Origin: Ypsolopha sequella
Taxonomy: Eukaryota > Arthropoda > Insecta > Lepidoptera > Ypsolophidae
NCBI GenBank assembly: GCA_934047225.1
Contig: OW203992.1
Coordinates: 16,853,501-16,917,500, forward strand
Length of the DNA: 64,000 nt
Reading direction: 5' to 3'
Both the position numbers and the translations under genes were made by a program. This document shows, piece by piece, positions 9,902 through 22,539 of the stretch. Below the pieces are notes generated by a model. That model was given only the letters and a program-made list of their open reading frames with translations, did no database searches and was not told the DNA's origin. Positions within the stretch are counted from its first letter, which is position 1; each line of letters starts with the position of its first letter.

Positions 9902-12689
9902 CATTGTGTGTCATGCACTACAACGTAGACTCGACATGTAACGGTATACCATGACAGTTCTTATTTTACCTGCTTTACCGTCATGCATGATTAAGCAAAA
10001 AGACGATATAACTTTCGCCGTGGCACAGTTTCTAGAAAACTCGTGTTCTGAGATGTGGTGAGTGGCTTGTATAGTTTATTTCTGATGCAATAACAATAGC
10101 ACTACGTTTCTCGGTGCATGCTATTTACATCAGAGGCGTTATACCAAGAATCTGTGTGTTTCTTTGTCTAAAAACAAGCAAACAAGTTAAGAAAAATCCT
10201 CAGTCACTCTCTTCATGTTCTACCTTTATACAATAATATATATTTTTTCTATATGAAGAAAAACATTATCACTTATTAAATAAAATCAAATCTACTTATT
10301 TGCCACCAGATTTTTCCCGCAGCTTTATAAGGAAACTACGCTAATATACGAAGTATAAAACCCGTGTGAATACAAAACCGTCTATATCATGAAGTAAAGA
10401 GTTGGTCACCGGCAAACAATGCTAGAGACGAATACAACCTGCGTCACTCCTTTGCCTGGTTTACTTCCCCACTCACCCCTTCACTAAGACTTGCGTGATT
10501 TTTCTTTGTTTTCCCCGAGCAAAATAATTGCCTTATCCCAGATTACGAGCAAATTAAACCGAGATAAAACCACTGCTTTCTTTGTGAAAAGATCCAGCTT
10601 TTTTGTGTTTCGTAAAGGTCTAGAAAGGATAAGGTAGGGTCATCAACGTCGTCAAGCGCGAATAAGTAGACAGCCGATAATTTAATATTTTACGAAGTAA
10701 TAAAGTCTTTATTTTCTGACGCTAGACCCAAACGATAAAGCGGAAGTTGCTATTTGAATTTAGCTACTCCGCCAAATATTTTTGTACTTATTTTCCATGG
10801 TCAATATCCCTGATTGCACCCTCGTATACTCAAGCTTATAACTTGGAGGGGTAGGCAAAGGCCAAACAATTGATTCCGATTAATTCGAAGAATTTGTTGG
10901 AGTTTCACGGTGTTCAGTCAGTTAGGCAGGTGTGAAGGTGTGTACGTAGAAAGCTAATGTAAAACTTTGTCGTCACCAAGTGCGCTTTGTAAACTTGTTT
11001 CACCTTAGTAGGATGTTACCTAGGTCGGGAGTACTTGGGAGGAGTAAACATGTTAAGGGCCCGTTATCCCTAACATTGCGCACCTCATTTTGCATCAAGT
11101 AGAACTGAACTCTATGATCATTTATTATTATAGTTTAAAGTAGCGCGCTCTGAGTCGTGGCTGTTGACAACCGAAACATCGCGCCCTCTTAAAAAATACG
11201 TTTTTCGCTCTAAAAACGGTTTTAGGGTGAAATTTTCAGAAAACTATTTGCAAATTTACTTACTAAATTACATTTTCCTTAATTTCCTGTAATTTTCCTA
11301 CGATTTGGTACCGTAAATTGTATATAAAACGAAAAAAACATGAAACATCAACCAAGTTTCGGATTTTTTTGCGATCGAGCGAGCGTTATACGTATCGCGT
11401 TTTAAATCGTAAAAAAATCTGCGGAAAGAATGTATATAAGATATATATTTTTTTAGACATAAAATATCACAATTTCATGGTTTAAAACGAATCAGAAAAA
11501 AGAGAATATTGGGATATGCCCCCCTTAAGTAATAGGTTTAAATTGCTTCTGCCATTTTCTTCATTTTCTTTTGTTTCGTATGAGTGAAAATGGTTTTTTT
11601 ATATAACATTACGAGAAACACTCTTAGAAGAACTTCAAACACTACTCATACGTTAGTCGGCGTCTGTGTATATAAAGCGAGCTCACAACAGTTTCTTTGA
11701 TTGTCAACGCATAATATTAATGGAGAACTCAAGTAAAACTTTTTTATTAATAACATAAGTTTTCTTCTCATAAAGTACTCGTAACATTGTTTATTTAAAA
11801 GGAAGTACACTCGTAAGTTACCGAAAGATGCAGACTAAAAAATAACTTGCTAAAAACATCAAGATAGAGCAAGCGCGGGGCAGGAGTTGCGAACTGTTTA
11901 GATTTATTTGTAGCTTTTACGTGTTACGCGCGGCAGTTCTCAACTTTTCATATCAATTTGGAGAACGTTAACTTTTCAATTTCCAAAATGACACTTGAGT
12001 GCTCATAATGAATAAATAATTGTATTATGGAACCACCTCAACATTTATAACTGAAATTGTAAGCTTATACTGACAAAAAACAACTGGCGTTGTAATGCAA
12101 AAGGCCTAAGGGACGAAAACATTTTCTTCTGTTAGCTCAGTCTCAGTTTCTCGTTTGTCTGTGCTCACAAAATTTTGTTGACTTTGTTAATTAATCGTTT
12201 TGTATGCAGACAGGCGCAAGGTTTTGCATACTTTTTCAGTTTTGTTAATTTTTTGAGAGATAAGAGCTGCAAATTTCTGGCAGCAGAAGACCATTTATCA
12301 TATCCAGTGGAAGAGCAATCCTGAGATAACTCTCGAGAGACGTGAAGGTTGACAGGCGCCGGCGGTGCGGCAGAGCAGTGCGCGGGCAGGGGCTGGTGCT
12401 GTGCTTGTGCATTTATCTTTGATGTTTCTGCACAACACTATCGCACCCTCAGTTAATGGAACGTCGTGGTTCGCGGAACTCATTCCGTGATTAATAGCAA
12501 TCTTATCAGATTCCAGCGCTATCCATTAAACGGGTCGATCTAACGGACTTCATCGGTCGACCATCCTGAACGGAAGGTGCAAATTAATTACTTTCATAGC
12601 TTAGGCTTATGAAACATAGCGGATGTTTTATTATACAGGTACTTTAAATGAATTGCTTTTTGTACTGTAACTATGTTGCTTAAAATTTG
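9902..12689. other. Non-coding stretch; GC-rich patch at 12340-12420
   Basis: No gene or shared repeat is recognised across this 2.8 kb. A GC-rich patch at about 12340-12420 (GGCGCCGGCGGTGCGG and neighbours) stands out from the AT-rich surroundings. It could be a regulatory element or an unrecognised exon; splice signals are not convincing. Confidence 0.35.
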
Positions 12690-13084
12690 TTTTCAATGCA
12701 TGTGCTCGTAAAGGCCCACTTTTTATGCATCAAAACCGAACAGAAAGTCGATTATTTTGCCCTAGGGCTTTATTATTCTTATTTTTTTTAATTTGTTTGC
12801 AATGGTTGGCTAACCTGCAGCCTTTCCTGTGTACCATAGATGTTATACTTTTTTTCTACTGTTTAACGGCTCTGGATACAATCCTTTTGAGCCAATCATA
12901 ATTTAAAGTTCACAAGATTATATTTGTTTTCATTTCCTCACACTATGCATTGAAAAACGTAGTATGATACACGGGCGTAAGAGCAATAAATTACTCGGTA
13001 ACGTTTAAAACACTCGCTACGCTCGTGTTTTAAATCGTCCTCGTAATTTATTCCTTTGCGCCCTTGTAGCATAAACTACTATTA
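12690..13084 (+). mobile_element. R400 repeat, copy 1
   Basis: A ~400-bp repeat begins TTTTCAATGCATGTGCTCG and ends CATAAACTACTATT. It contains a GCCCTAGGGCTTTATTATT stretch, a CACTATGCATTGAAAAACG stretch and a 3' hairpin (about 12973-13065) whose loop sits in ACACTCGCTACGCTCGTGT. Other copies: 18388-18782 (-), 27797-28147 (+) and 41518-41665 (-, partial). No transposase is seen. Likely a non-autonomous DNA element; superfamily unknown. Confidence 0.85.
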
Positions 13085-13639
13085 AAACCTGTTTGTTGAT
13101 TAATTTAACAGAGTTCGTTCTAATTGGTTAGCTATGTATATTGACAAGTGTCATGTTTCTCTGTTTATTACATTTGATATGGTAATATATCTTACCTGCA
13201 CACATTTTACAAACGTGTTTATGTTAATAAAACAAGCTTTATTTATGTTACTAAAATTGGAGTGAGTGATGAACATCATAAGGAAATAGATATTACAGAT
13301 AACTCTTGCGCCGGAGCATCCCGCGGAGCCGGATGTAGGTCACTTTAAGTTGATCGAAACGTCGAGTTTTTCCTCGCAAAAATTAAAATGAGTCTTAGGT
13401 GTAATGTATATTTTTTACTTATTTAATAAGGTACATTAGGAAATTAACACATATTTTTGATTTCAGAATATAGGTATATCTAACTGGGACTTAGGGATGA
13501 GAAAGCTTGTTTGTCGCAAAACTTTTTATTGACCCGGTGATATTTCAAGGAATCGGTGGGCAGGTGCAATTTTCGCTTTTACTTTTTTATCGTGATTTTT
13601 CGTATTTTGGTATTGGTATATGAACTATAAATACAATGT

Positions 13640-13990
13640 TTCCCACTTTAAGAGGCTTAGGTTAAAAATTAATACTTTGCACTATAATATTAATACTTTC
13701 AGTACAAATTAACTTTAAAAATAGCGGTTTCCATTGTAACCTTTTTTAGAAAATCAGCGCAGAAGAGAGCTGTAGGTTAAGTTTTAGAAGGTTAGGAATG
13801 GCGAGTCGCGGAACGTAGTGGTGCTTCGTGGTGTTGTTTTTTTATGACAACCGAGAAAATGTTATAGAGCGAAATATTAATTTTGTAGTGGAAAGTATTA
13901 TTTTTGAGAGGCATAAATTTATTTATTCTTGTTTAATTTTGTATTTTTTATTGTAATTTCCATTAATTTTAAAGTCAGTTTAAATGTGTC
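13640..13990 (+). repeat. Interspersed repeat RB, copy 1
   Basis: The sequence matches 28781-29180 along its length, and its middle matches the reverse complement of 48922-49005. Shared words are CACTTTAAGAGGCTTAG, TATAATATTAATACTTTC, GCAGAAGAGAG, TCGCGGAACGTAGTG and GTAGTGGAAAGTATTATTTT. No coding potential is seen; class unknown. Confidence 0.75.
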
Positions 13991-15951
13991 TCTTTTGTAA
14001 TCTTGCATGAAGAGAACATAATACTAATTCTGAAATCTGTACAAAAAATTGAACCTTTTCAGTTTTAGATTTCTAAATCTATAATTAAAATATGTGACAG
14101 ATTAACTTACATGAATTTATCTTGCGATATTCGAAAATCAATTGAAACATGTCGCTTATCGCGAGATAAAACTCATGTTATTTAATCCGTCAGATCTTTT
14201 AATTATGCTATTCAACTTGTTTATTTTTGCTTCACAAATATGTACCAACGAGTGTGGTACTAATTTGCATATTAAGTACCACCTGTAATTAAACTACCAC
14301 AAAATAGACGAAACAATCAACTTTATGAAGATGAATAATATTTGATAAAAATGCGACAAAACATGATACAGTAAGAAATAGAATTAATATCATGAAGAAA
14401 TACAATTAATATCATGCATATCTACATTGATATAAGGATCAACATTTGCATTTACAGAAAAAGAAAGTTTGCTTAAGCTCCCATGGGCGTGGAAGCTCAA
14501 AAAGCTATTTTCGTGTAAACATCTATAAACTGCAGAAACGATTGCGCTACAAACCTTTCGCAAACTACCCACAATATGAGAATTAAGGATGCTGCAACGC
14601 AACTCTAAGAGCAAAGTTAACCGTGCGGACTGCAAACTGCAAGGTATTTCGTTTTAGTTCACGTTTTGGAAGTGCTGACAGTTTCCTTGTTAAATTGAAA
14701 CATTCATTTGTTTACAATTCTTAACCAAACTAGCAGCCATGTTGTATTCCTAATATTATAATTCCAAAATATATCAACGTTAAAATTGTGTAAAACTATA
14801 AAAAAATTCTTAAATATTTTTTTGCAGCATGTGCCCGCAGGTTTTATGTATAAAAATCCGTATTAAACGGCTTAGGAACGCTCAACATACTTGTTCGCTT
14901 AAAAGTTTATTGAAAAATAGTTTACAAAATATTTTACGTATAGTAAATAGACGGTTTTCTTGAAGCTATTCTGTATTTGCAAATCAGTCGAAGAGATGGG
15001 TTGGCAGTGAGGGCGGGCTTCAGCGATAATACCGGCGGCAAAGCGAGCGGCAGTCCGCCTGCCGCCCGCCCAAAGAGCACCCGCGCGTTGCGTCCCGCCT
15101 CCACATTTAACCCATGCCTAATCATTCTTAGATATGAAACGTTGACTGCACAAATAACATAGTGAAAAACGACAAAAAATAAATGTGAAGTGAAAATTTT
15201 TCAGTGAAATAATGTGTGTGAGTGGATGATAATCATCGTTGTCAGCTAAATTTCAGCATGCGGTGAAAGCCGCCGTTGCTGATTTTACTCTCGGATATGG
15301 TGGACCCCCTGAAAATATTTTGGGTTTTAACTAACAGCACTTACTTAGGTATGACACGCTTTTATGCATAAAGTTATAGGTAAACAAGCCGATTAAGATA
15401 GCCTGGAGTGACGATGTAATAAAGTTTGTTAAACATTGTTGTAGTTGGGAAAACGTGCTTAATTTGTCAAATGGAATTGATGTTATTACACGCTTGTTTT
15501 CCGGTTAGTTTTATTTGTGTTCGGAAAGGATATAAGGTGAGTAGTTTATGACTGGTTTTATGATCCATTCGCCGTGTTCGGATTGCAGAGGGATCATTGG
15601 CGACAGCAAATAGTGTCACTTTGTAGCTACGGGCTTTGAATCGACAAATGTGGGAATTGATGTTTTATGGGCAAGGCCCTACGTGTCTTTGTATTTTCTT
15701 TTGTAATTTAAATTTAGAATTGACCCCATATTACACTTTATAATTTTTATTACAGCTCCATCTTTGTCTTAGCTTATAATGAGAAAGTTTGTTTTTTATT
15801 ACTAATTGACGATTTGCTACCGACGACGGTGTTATTCGTGTAAAGAAGGATCAATAATTCTTACTCAAAAAAATTACCATACTATTTTCCAGGGACTAAA
15901 AGAAGACATTACCTACCTATCTTATACGTCACTATAAAAAAGTGGTAAATC
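13991..15951. other. Non-coding stretch; GC-rich patch at 14995-15110
   Basis: Mostly AT-rich DNA without genes. The patch at 14995-15110 (GCGGGCTTCAGCG, ACCGGCGGCAAAGCGAGCGG, CCGCCCGCCC, CCGCGCGTTGCG) is strikingly GC- and CpG-rich, and frames are open across it on both strands (14934-15125 minus, 14977-15162 plus). It is a candidate promoter or enhancer CpG patch or a 5' exon, unproven. Confidence 0.4.
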
Positions 15952-16130
15952 CGTACCCCTATTATAAATGCGAACGTGTGTTTGTTGGTTTGTCCTTTTT
16001 TACGGAGCAACGGAACGACATGATTTTTCACATAGAGATATTTTATGGGCCGGAAAGTAACAGTCTACTTTTTATCCCGGAAAAATGAAAACTAAATCAG
16101 CGCAGGCGAAGCCACGGGCCAAAGCTAGTA
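15952..16130 (+). mobile_element. Helitron-like lepidopteran repeat, 3'-terminal part
   Basis: Contains ATTATAAATGCGAACGTGTG, a GGAGCAACGGAACGACATGA stretch, ATGGGCCGGAAAGTAACAG, CTACTTTTTATCCCGG and the terminal CAAAGCTAGTA. This module, ending in CTAGT, is ubiquitous in moth and butterfly genomes and is often attributed to Lep1-type Helitron-like elements. The class is from memory of that pattern, not a search. Confidence 0.6.
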
Positions 16131-17059
16131 CTCTATAAATGTGCATACTTTAAGATGTGTACTTGAAATGCATAAAATTTTAATTCGAGATTTTGAAGTT
16201 TATCAGAGCGGACATTCCCCTGGCAAAATGCTAAGGAAATAGCTGGCTTCATCTTGAAGAATGTTTCAAGATGTTGCCAACAGGTCCTCATTTCTCAGTA
16301 AAATACTGGTAGTTTACCGAAACAACGGAAAACTTAGCCATTGTACTCTGCAAACTGTCCATTTAATGGTGCATAATGGTACATGGATTATTTTTTATGA
16401 CTCTTATCAAAGGAAACAAAAAGTCTTTGCCTAAGCCCCTTCAGCAGCCTTTGTTATTGTAGTACCTTCCAAATCTTTTTTTCTTTATTTTGGCATTAAC
16501 TAGTATCAATGAAAACAATTCTCTGGGAAAACTCTCAGCTAAAATGGTGCTTCCAAACGACCTTCTTACGTAAGTCGCGTAACAATCTTAATTAAAAAGG
16601 GAAAGCATGCCACAGTTTTGTTACTACAATTTGTTTATTAATGTTTTAGCAAATATTTAATTAACGTACAAAGTAATTATGTAATGTTATATTGTCAAAA
16701 AAGCGTGATTATTATTTTGAAATAATTGGGTACAAGGAATGGAGGGTCTTTAGTAAAAAACAACAATGACCCTTAATTAAATAAATTAAATTAAATAGAA
16801 CTTACAATTACAATGTTAATAGCCTTCGAAGCTCTTTGCTAAGAATTTTCCATTCTTTTAGGGTATCGTTGCAAAACGAGAATCCAACAGCGTTTTATTT
16901 TTGTAAAGCTTTTATCTCTCTGCAGCAATTGTTTTGACTAAGCAAAAGTGGGAATAAAAACAGAACTAGATCCAGGTAAAATTTTAGAAAAATGACTAAT
17001 ACCAATACCAAAATAAATCAAATTTAATGAGTCGTTATGTAGGACAAAGTCAAGATATA
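16131..17059. other. Non-coding stretch, nothing recognised
   Basis: AT-rich, no gene or shared repeat identified. Confidence 0.4.
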
Positions 17060-17285
17060 GAAACATACGTTACATATGTACATATAGTAATTTGCAGGTG
17101 GCCACAATAGCGTAATACTCTGTCTTATAATGAAATGTAAACGGAGAGTTAACATAGAAGAGCATGTATGACTAGATTGATGGATATGGAAGAGGTGAAA
17201 GAGGTGTGTCTGGATCGTAGCAGATAGAAATCTGTAAAATCTGCCTACCCCTCTGGGAGACAGACGTGAGCATATGTATGGATGT
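17060..17285 (+). mobile_element. LINE 3'-end fragment (module shared with 55760-55865)
   Basis: GACTAGATTGATGGATATGG, GAAAGAGGTGTG, ATCGTAGCAGATAGAAATCT and TACCCCTCTGGGAGACAG match the reverse complement of 55760-55865. The end runs into ATGTATGGATG, a short-repeat tail. I recall this module as the 3' end of RTE-like LINEs in Lepidoptera; that class is an inference. Confidence 0.5.
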
Positions 17286-18387
17286 AGAGTTAACCTTTAC
17301 AAAAACAATATTTTTTACTAGTAATACAAATTTTACTACATTGAACATTTAAAAATAATTTTCCGTAGGCATTAACAATAGGTTTAGTACCTTTTAAAGT
17401 TTGTAAACAAAATTTAATCCCTCTTTTGTCTATTATTGTTGGAAAATGAATTCTTATCATATTTAGCTCATGAGATTCCACGAAAATTTAAAGATATACA
17501 AGTACATGATGCTTTTGTTTAATCAATTATTTACCATATCTAGCTTTTCTCATGTTTTATTAATAATCCTTAAAATGGTTTACTGATGTCTGACGTTTAA
17601 ATAAACCCCAGGGGATTCAATATTATGTAGCTTTTTGTCTTTGTTTATTCACGAGAAATTAATTAATAAGATTAAAAGTTCATGAAACTGTTGAATTGAA
17701 ATGGTTCTGTTACTAAAATTCAAAGGTGACCGGGTAATCTGTTGATAAAATATCTTGCACGTTTGATATTATTGTTATTTCGTTTGTTGACGCATGACCT
17801 TCAAAGAGCCTCTCAAGTATTGTCAATATATATCACCTTCTTTTTCCACGCATTTACAAAACGAATCTTATAAAACATTTTGAGGAACAACTTACCGCAA
17901 TAGATAAATTTCAATATTTTAATATAGGCGCGTATATTTTTAAATAAACAAAAAGGTAGCAATTTTTTTCATTTCATCGTTTGTGATTTCCGTGACGTCA
18001 TCACCGTCAAAATCTTTTGATAGTTAATTTATTTGTCATTCTATTATAAAATTATTTACCAAAATCTCCATGAATCTTTGTAAAAAAGTGAAAATGGTCT
18101 ATTTTGTCCAACCCGACTACTCGATGAACCAGTATTTATAAACTTTAAAATCCTTAGAACTTTTCGCTTACGACGCACTGCCCTAATAAGGAAAAATATT
18201 CCAAATTTATTGGGATATTTTCGGTGTAAAGTTGATAATAAAGTGCAAATTTTTCTTTGCGCTGACTAGGTAATCGGGTCTTAAAAATCTGGCGTTAGAG
18301 TAAAAAGGTAATTTGTGTCCAAAGAAATTCGGTATCTACCTATTTTACGATTGTTTTATATGAAAGCCTAAGCTAAATGTTATTTGT
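17286..18387. other. Non-coding stretch, nothing recognised
   Basis: AT-rich sequence. The minus-strand frame at 17290-17481 has no known motif. Confidence 0.4.
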
Positions 18388-18782
18388 ATGAAATAGTAGT
18401 TTATGCTACAAGGGCGAAAAGGAATAAACTACGAGGACGATTTAAAACACGAGCGTAGCGAGTGTTTTAAACGTAACCGAGTAATTTATTGCTCTTACGC
18501 CCGTGTATCGTTTTTCAATGCATAGCATGGGGAAATAAAACAAATATAATCTTGTGAACTTTAAATTATTATTGGCTCAAAAGGACTGTATCCAGAGCCG
18601 TCAAACAGTAAAAAAAAAGTATAACATTTATGGTACAAAGGAAAGGTTGTAGGTTAGCCAACTTCTCGTAAATAAATAAAAAAAAAATAATAATAATAAT
18701 AAAGCCCTAGGGCAAAGTAATCGAATTTCTGTTCGGTTTTGATGCATAAAAAGTGGGTCTTTACGACCACTTGCATTGAAAA
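18388..18782 (-). mobile_element. R400 repeat, copy 2
   Basis: Reverse-complement copy of 12690-13084, starting with TAGTAGTTTATGCTACAAGG and ending ACTTGCATTGAAAAT. The 3' hairpin is intact (GGGCG at 18411 to CGCCC at 18500), with the ACACGAGCGTAGCGAGTGT tip conserved. Confidence 0.85.
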
Positions 18783-19357
18783 TATATTTAAGGTGATTTT
18801 TTAATAACTGACACCATATATAGCCTAATTCATACGCATACCTGATTAGTTTTCTTTCAAGAAATATGGTACAGAACAGAACACACAATGCGAGACCCGA
18901 CTCGCAGTTGACGGTTTCATTAATATCTCATTAATGTACAAAGGCTCGTCTTAATTTGTCCTTTTTAGGAAATCATATTGTTTTAGAGCCTTTTAAATAC
19001 CACAACTCAATGGTTATGGTTAGTACTTTAAACTATTAACCTTTAACATATCGAAGATATTTTTGTGGCCCCACTTTTCGCCCATATCGCAACTCTAGTA
19101 AAAGAAAAAATTATTGAGTTTGCGGCTATATCTGCTAAGGTACAGTCTCCAAAACGTCACGCACGGTATATACCATTTTAGCTCTTACTACAACCGCGCA
19201 CAGGTGACAGTTGAATAGTTCTTTTTCTACCTAAAGAAGTCAGAAAAACCAGTAAATACCAGCACGTATTATTACGAATAATATCTGATACTTTCGATAG
19301 AAATTGCGATTGCGTGGTGTAGGCTTTATGCAATCAGAGATTAAATAATTTGTGCCT
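18783..19357. other. Non-coding stretch, nothing recognised
   Basis: No gene, repeat or RNA signal recognised. Confidence 0.4.
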
Positions 19358-19430
19358 ATAAATTATATATTTAAATAATATATAAATTATATATTAATAA
19401 ATAATATATAAATTATATATTATATATTTT
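19358..19430. repeat. AT-only tandem repeat, three units of about 24-26 bp
   Basis: The word TAAATTATATATT recurs at about 19358, 19382 and 19409, separated by A/T-only spacers including AATAATATA. It can fold on itself extensively. Confidence 0.8.
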
Positions 19431-19664
19431 AATAGGCATTAGTATATACTAATTTACGGAAAACTCTGAGTTAATTAGTACAAGAAGCCTAAATATAATT
19501 TTGCGTTTTCCACAAAAAGTGTCATTGAACCTTGGTCTTGACTCCAGTATAAAGTTGGCTCTATAAATCAAAGAAAGCTTATATACGGATACGGATTTAA
19601 ATACGGTTCTTTTTAGAATTTTTGATTTTCTTTACAGATTTATTACGGTTATTTATTATTAATA

Positions 19665-20152
19665 ACTAGCTTTTGCCGCGTTGATTAAGTTTTTTTATAG
19701 TCGTATCGAATCTGTTAATATCTTTCAGCTCATTAATTTTTGGTACGTAGTTGACCTGACTCTGGTTTGAAGATATGGAGTGTTTTGGATTCTCATCATC
19801 TCTAATTTGATCCCCATGTAAAGAGTCTTTGGCCGAGCCCCTTTACTGATCGACACATTTTTTTTTTCTCTGAATGAATCCTCTGCTAATGTCTCTTTGG
19901 CGGTCTTTGATAAATGATTGAATCCCCTAGTAGTATCTTTGGCAAGGCTGAAGGCCAAGCCGCGTCTCTGAACGATACTATTTCTTGTTCCCATGGAAAC
20001 TGATTTCTGGGATAAAAAGTAGCCTATGTCCTATTTCAGGTCAAGAACTACATTTGTGCAAAGTTTCAGCGCAATCGGTTCAGTAGTTACGGCGTGAAGG
20101 AGTATCAAACATCCATCCATCCAAACTTTCGCATTTATAATATAAGTAGGAT
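19665..20152 (-). mobile_element. Helitron-like lepidopteran repeat, interrupted copy
   Basis: The left end ACTAGCTTTTGCCGCGTTGA is the inverse of the CTAG-ending 3' terminus seen at 16130 and 22671. From 19988, GGGATAAAAAGTAGCCTATG runs on through GCGCAATCGGTTCAGTAG to CGCATTTATAATATAAGTAG. The ~290 bp between 19700 and 19988 does not match the family and may be an insertion or divergent interior. A short plus-strand CTAGTAT end also occurs at 20196-20222. Confidence 0.5.
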
Positions 20153-20458
20153 CTATTGAAAGATGATTTGCAAAAAATTCAAAAATAAATGGACAAAGCC
20201 GCAAGTAAAAGGCTAGTATCATATAAATACAGAAATCTGCGTGAATATTAAAACTCACCTTAAGCCACCTAAAGAAAAATGGCAAAATATTGGCAGAAAA
20301 AGCCGTTCTTCGTAAAAAAAGATGAACAACCAGCAACAAAGAGTACAACCATTAATTAAAAAAATAGGGCCATAAAACCTTGCGGCTGGAAGTTGGCAGC
20401 CCCACACCAGATTGCGCCAGCCTCATCTTTGAGAAACCCTAAGTATTAATTAGCTCCG

Positions 20459-20782
20459 CTACTTGGAACTTTTCACTGTTAAAATCGTCAAGCGTACGTC
20501 ATACACAATAGATGGGTTCCGTCGACGTGGATTATAAATAATGCGCGTAGGAATCTTCGCCACTTTTCGAACGCTTTCTATACAATCCATGACAGATGTC
20601 TGGTCGGCTATAGACAACCAAAAAGACACCCTTAATTGCTTAACATGTTCTAAAACTACTTTGACTTCTATTTTCTCTCTAATAAGTTCCCAAATGCTAC
20701 TGCAATGTTTATGATCTACACCTATACAATTTATGATCTGGCTATTTCCGAGAAAATTAACTGGCGAAGATTCTATGCGCAT
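20459..20782 (-). CDS. Unrecognised 107-codon open frame
   Basis: An ATG-initiated frame on the minus strand has fairly normal amino-acid composition for a soluble protein (HKHCSSIWELIREKIEVKVV, LRVSFWLSIADQTSVMDCIE) and little low complexity. It ends in VRLTILTVKSSK. I recognise no domain. It lies next to repeat debris and may be a piece of a transposable-element ORF or chance. Splice signals were not evident. Confidence 0.2.
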   Translation of the reverse strand: MRIESSPVNFLGNSQIINCIGVDHKHCSSIWELIREKIEVKVVLEHVKQLRVSFWLSIADQTSVMDCIESVRKVAKIPTRIIYNPRRRNPSIVYDVRLTILTVKSSK

Positions 20783-21198
20783 TAATTACATATGTGGCAG
20801 ATCTTGTTATCTCTTTGTAAAGACGTTTTATTTAACACTTCCTATGAATTTTTAAATACATCATTAACAAAAATCGTTGTCGGTCTCGGCGCGCGTCTGA
20901 ATGTTTTATTTTACATACATAGTGATTTTCTGTTCATAATGTATTACAAACTCTACTAAGTGCCAACAATCAACAGTATAAACATACTGTTACATACATA
21001 ACGGTTAGGTACTAGCGCGGCAAATGAAAGGTATCGATCGATAAGACATGAAAGTGGGATAATGAAAGCAACGCGTTAATCAGTCTTTGTAGGGACTTCC
21101 GCAAAATCTACGAAAATCAGCGGTCCAATCACCGTATCCTATGCAGCGTGCACGCAGTGCTAATCAACGACAAACATGTAATTTTCCTAAGTGAAACT
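20783..21198. other. Non-coding stretch, nothing recognised
   Basis: No gene or repeat recognised. Confidence 0.4.
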
Positions 21199-21567
21199 TG
21201 GTGCAGTGCTACAAGGATCTGAGGCCGTATTTTTGAATCGTTCGTTTTTAATTTTCGTGCGAAAGTATATACCCATCTCACGTAGCACATCAGAACTTGT
21301 CATTTGCAAGATGAGACAGGTATATATTTTCGCACGTGAATTAAATTCGAACGATTCAAAAATACGGATGCTGATGGCGCGTGGATGACAGTGACAGCGG
21401 GACGCAGCTGTGAAACAAGGAGCGTTAGTTTCGATTTTTGACACAACCAATCCACGCGCCGCCGCTTGAGCAATTTTGGGATAGAATTAATCCCAAAAAA
21501 AACAACTTTGTATGCAAATTTTAAAACTGATCGCTTGATGTGATAAGGTCCTTGTAGCACTGTATAG
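21199..21567. mobile_element. Fold-back element with nested inverted repeats
   Basis: Outer arms are TGCAGTGCTACAAGGATC near 21202 and GGTCCTTGTAGCACTGTA near 21548. Inside lies a second imperfect inverted repeat of about 58 bp. Its left arm (about 21224-21282) contains CGTATTTTTGAATCGTTCG, and its right arm (about 21309-21368) contains CGAACGATTCAAAAATACGG. A MITE-like structure; family unknown. Confidence 0.75.
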
Positions 21568-21800
21568 ACATTATGTTTTTTAAACGATTTTTCAGTTGGT
21601 TCTTGGTTAACCGTACAATTTGCACCAGGTGTGTTTGGAGTGATCAGTGTTTGTATCTCAATTTACGCTAACTCTGAGAGGGTCCTTTTATGCACCCTAA
21701 ATCTGAGATGCATAATTGTAGATAGGTACGCCATGTCTTTCAGTTTAAAAACAGACATCATGACGTGACCAACTCAGTTGTGGGCGTGGTGGTTTAATGT

Positions 21801-22228
21801 TTAATGTGGTTGCGTCTGTTTTCATTCCTTAACGCAGAACTTATTATTATTTTCATTATTTTTAATAAAAAGTATTAAGTAGATGTGATTTATAACATTA
21901 CGCGACAATAGTTGAATGTTAGTTAAGCTTTTCTAGAAAAGTTGTGTTATTTTATATGTTATTACTTTGTTAATGATCCTGCACAACAACTATAAACACG
22001 CTTTAAAGTTGTTGTGCTGGATCATTAACAAAGTAATAACATATAAAATAATACAACTTTTCTGGATCTGGATCATTTACAACGTAATACATTAGAGAAC
22101 ACAACATTGCTAAAAAGCCTAGTTGACAGGAAACTATTGTCACATAATGCCATAAATCACATTCATTTGTTGATTTAAAATAATAAAAAGTTGTGCGTTT
22201 GGAAACGACCCCGATGCAACCGCCTTAA
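21801..22228. mobile_element. Palindromic MITE, family M1, copy A
   Basis: TTAA lies at both ends (TTAATGTGGTTGCGTC and GATGCAACCGCCTTAA). The whole element folds on itself around CACGCTTTAAAGTTGTTGTG, and one arm includes a long inverted GTTAATGATCC to TAACATATAA segment. Copies B (32938-34710, split) and C (36138-36508) share the ends and core. No ORF. TTAA may be part of the end or a target duplication. Confidence 0.85.
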
Positions 22229-22539
22229 TCATAAATGGTAATAAAAGAGCCCCGAGCAATGTAAAATCAAATCAACATCTAATTCAAAACAATCCTCTTG
22301 TTTATTTTCGCACTAACAGGTGATTGTACTCATGAAAACAAAGTTCCAAACATTATTTTTGAATTTTCTGTAAAAAGCAGAGTTTTCTATAGAGAAGTCA
22401 AAAATTAAATTTTAGATGTAACTCTCATAGTTAAAGTTGGTAATATCATAATAAAATTAAAAAATTATGTGTAGGTACTTTTTCCAAGTAAAGGGAAAAT
22501 GGTTGTCAATTAGACTCTGTATCTGGCATTAAAATTTTC

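Noticed and set aside
18628..18888. 86-codon minus-strand frame within R400 copy 2
   Set aside because: The frame extends outside the repeat and the matching segments of copies 1 and 3 do not keep it, so it is not an element-encoded protein.
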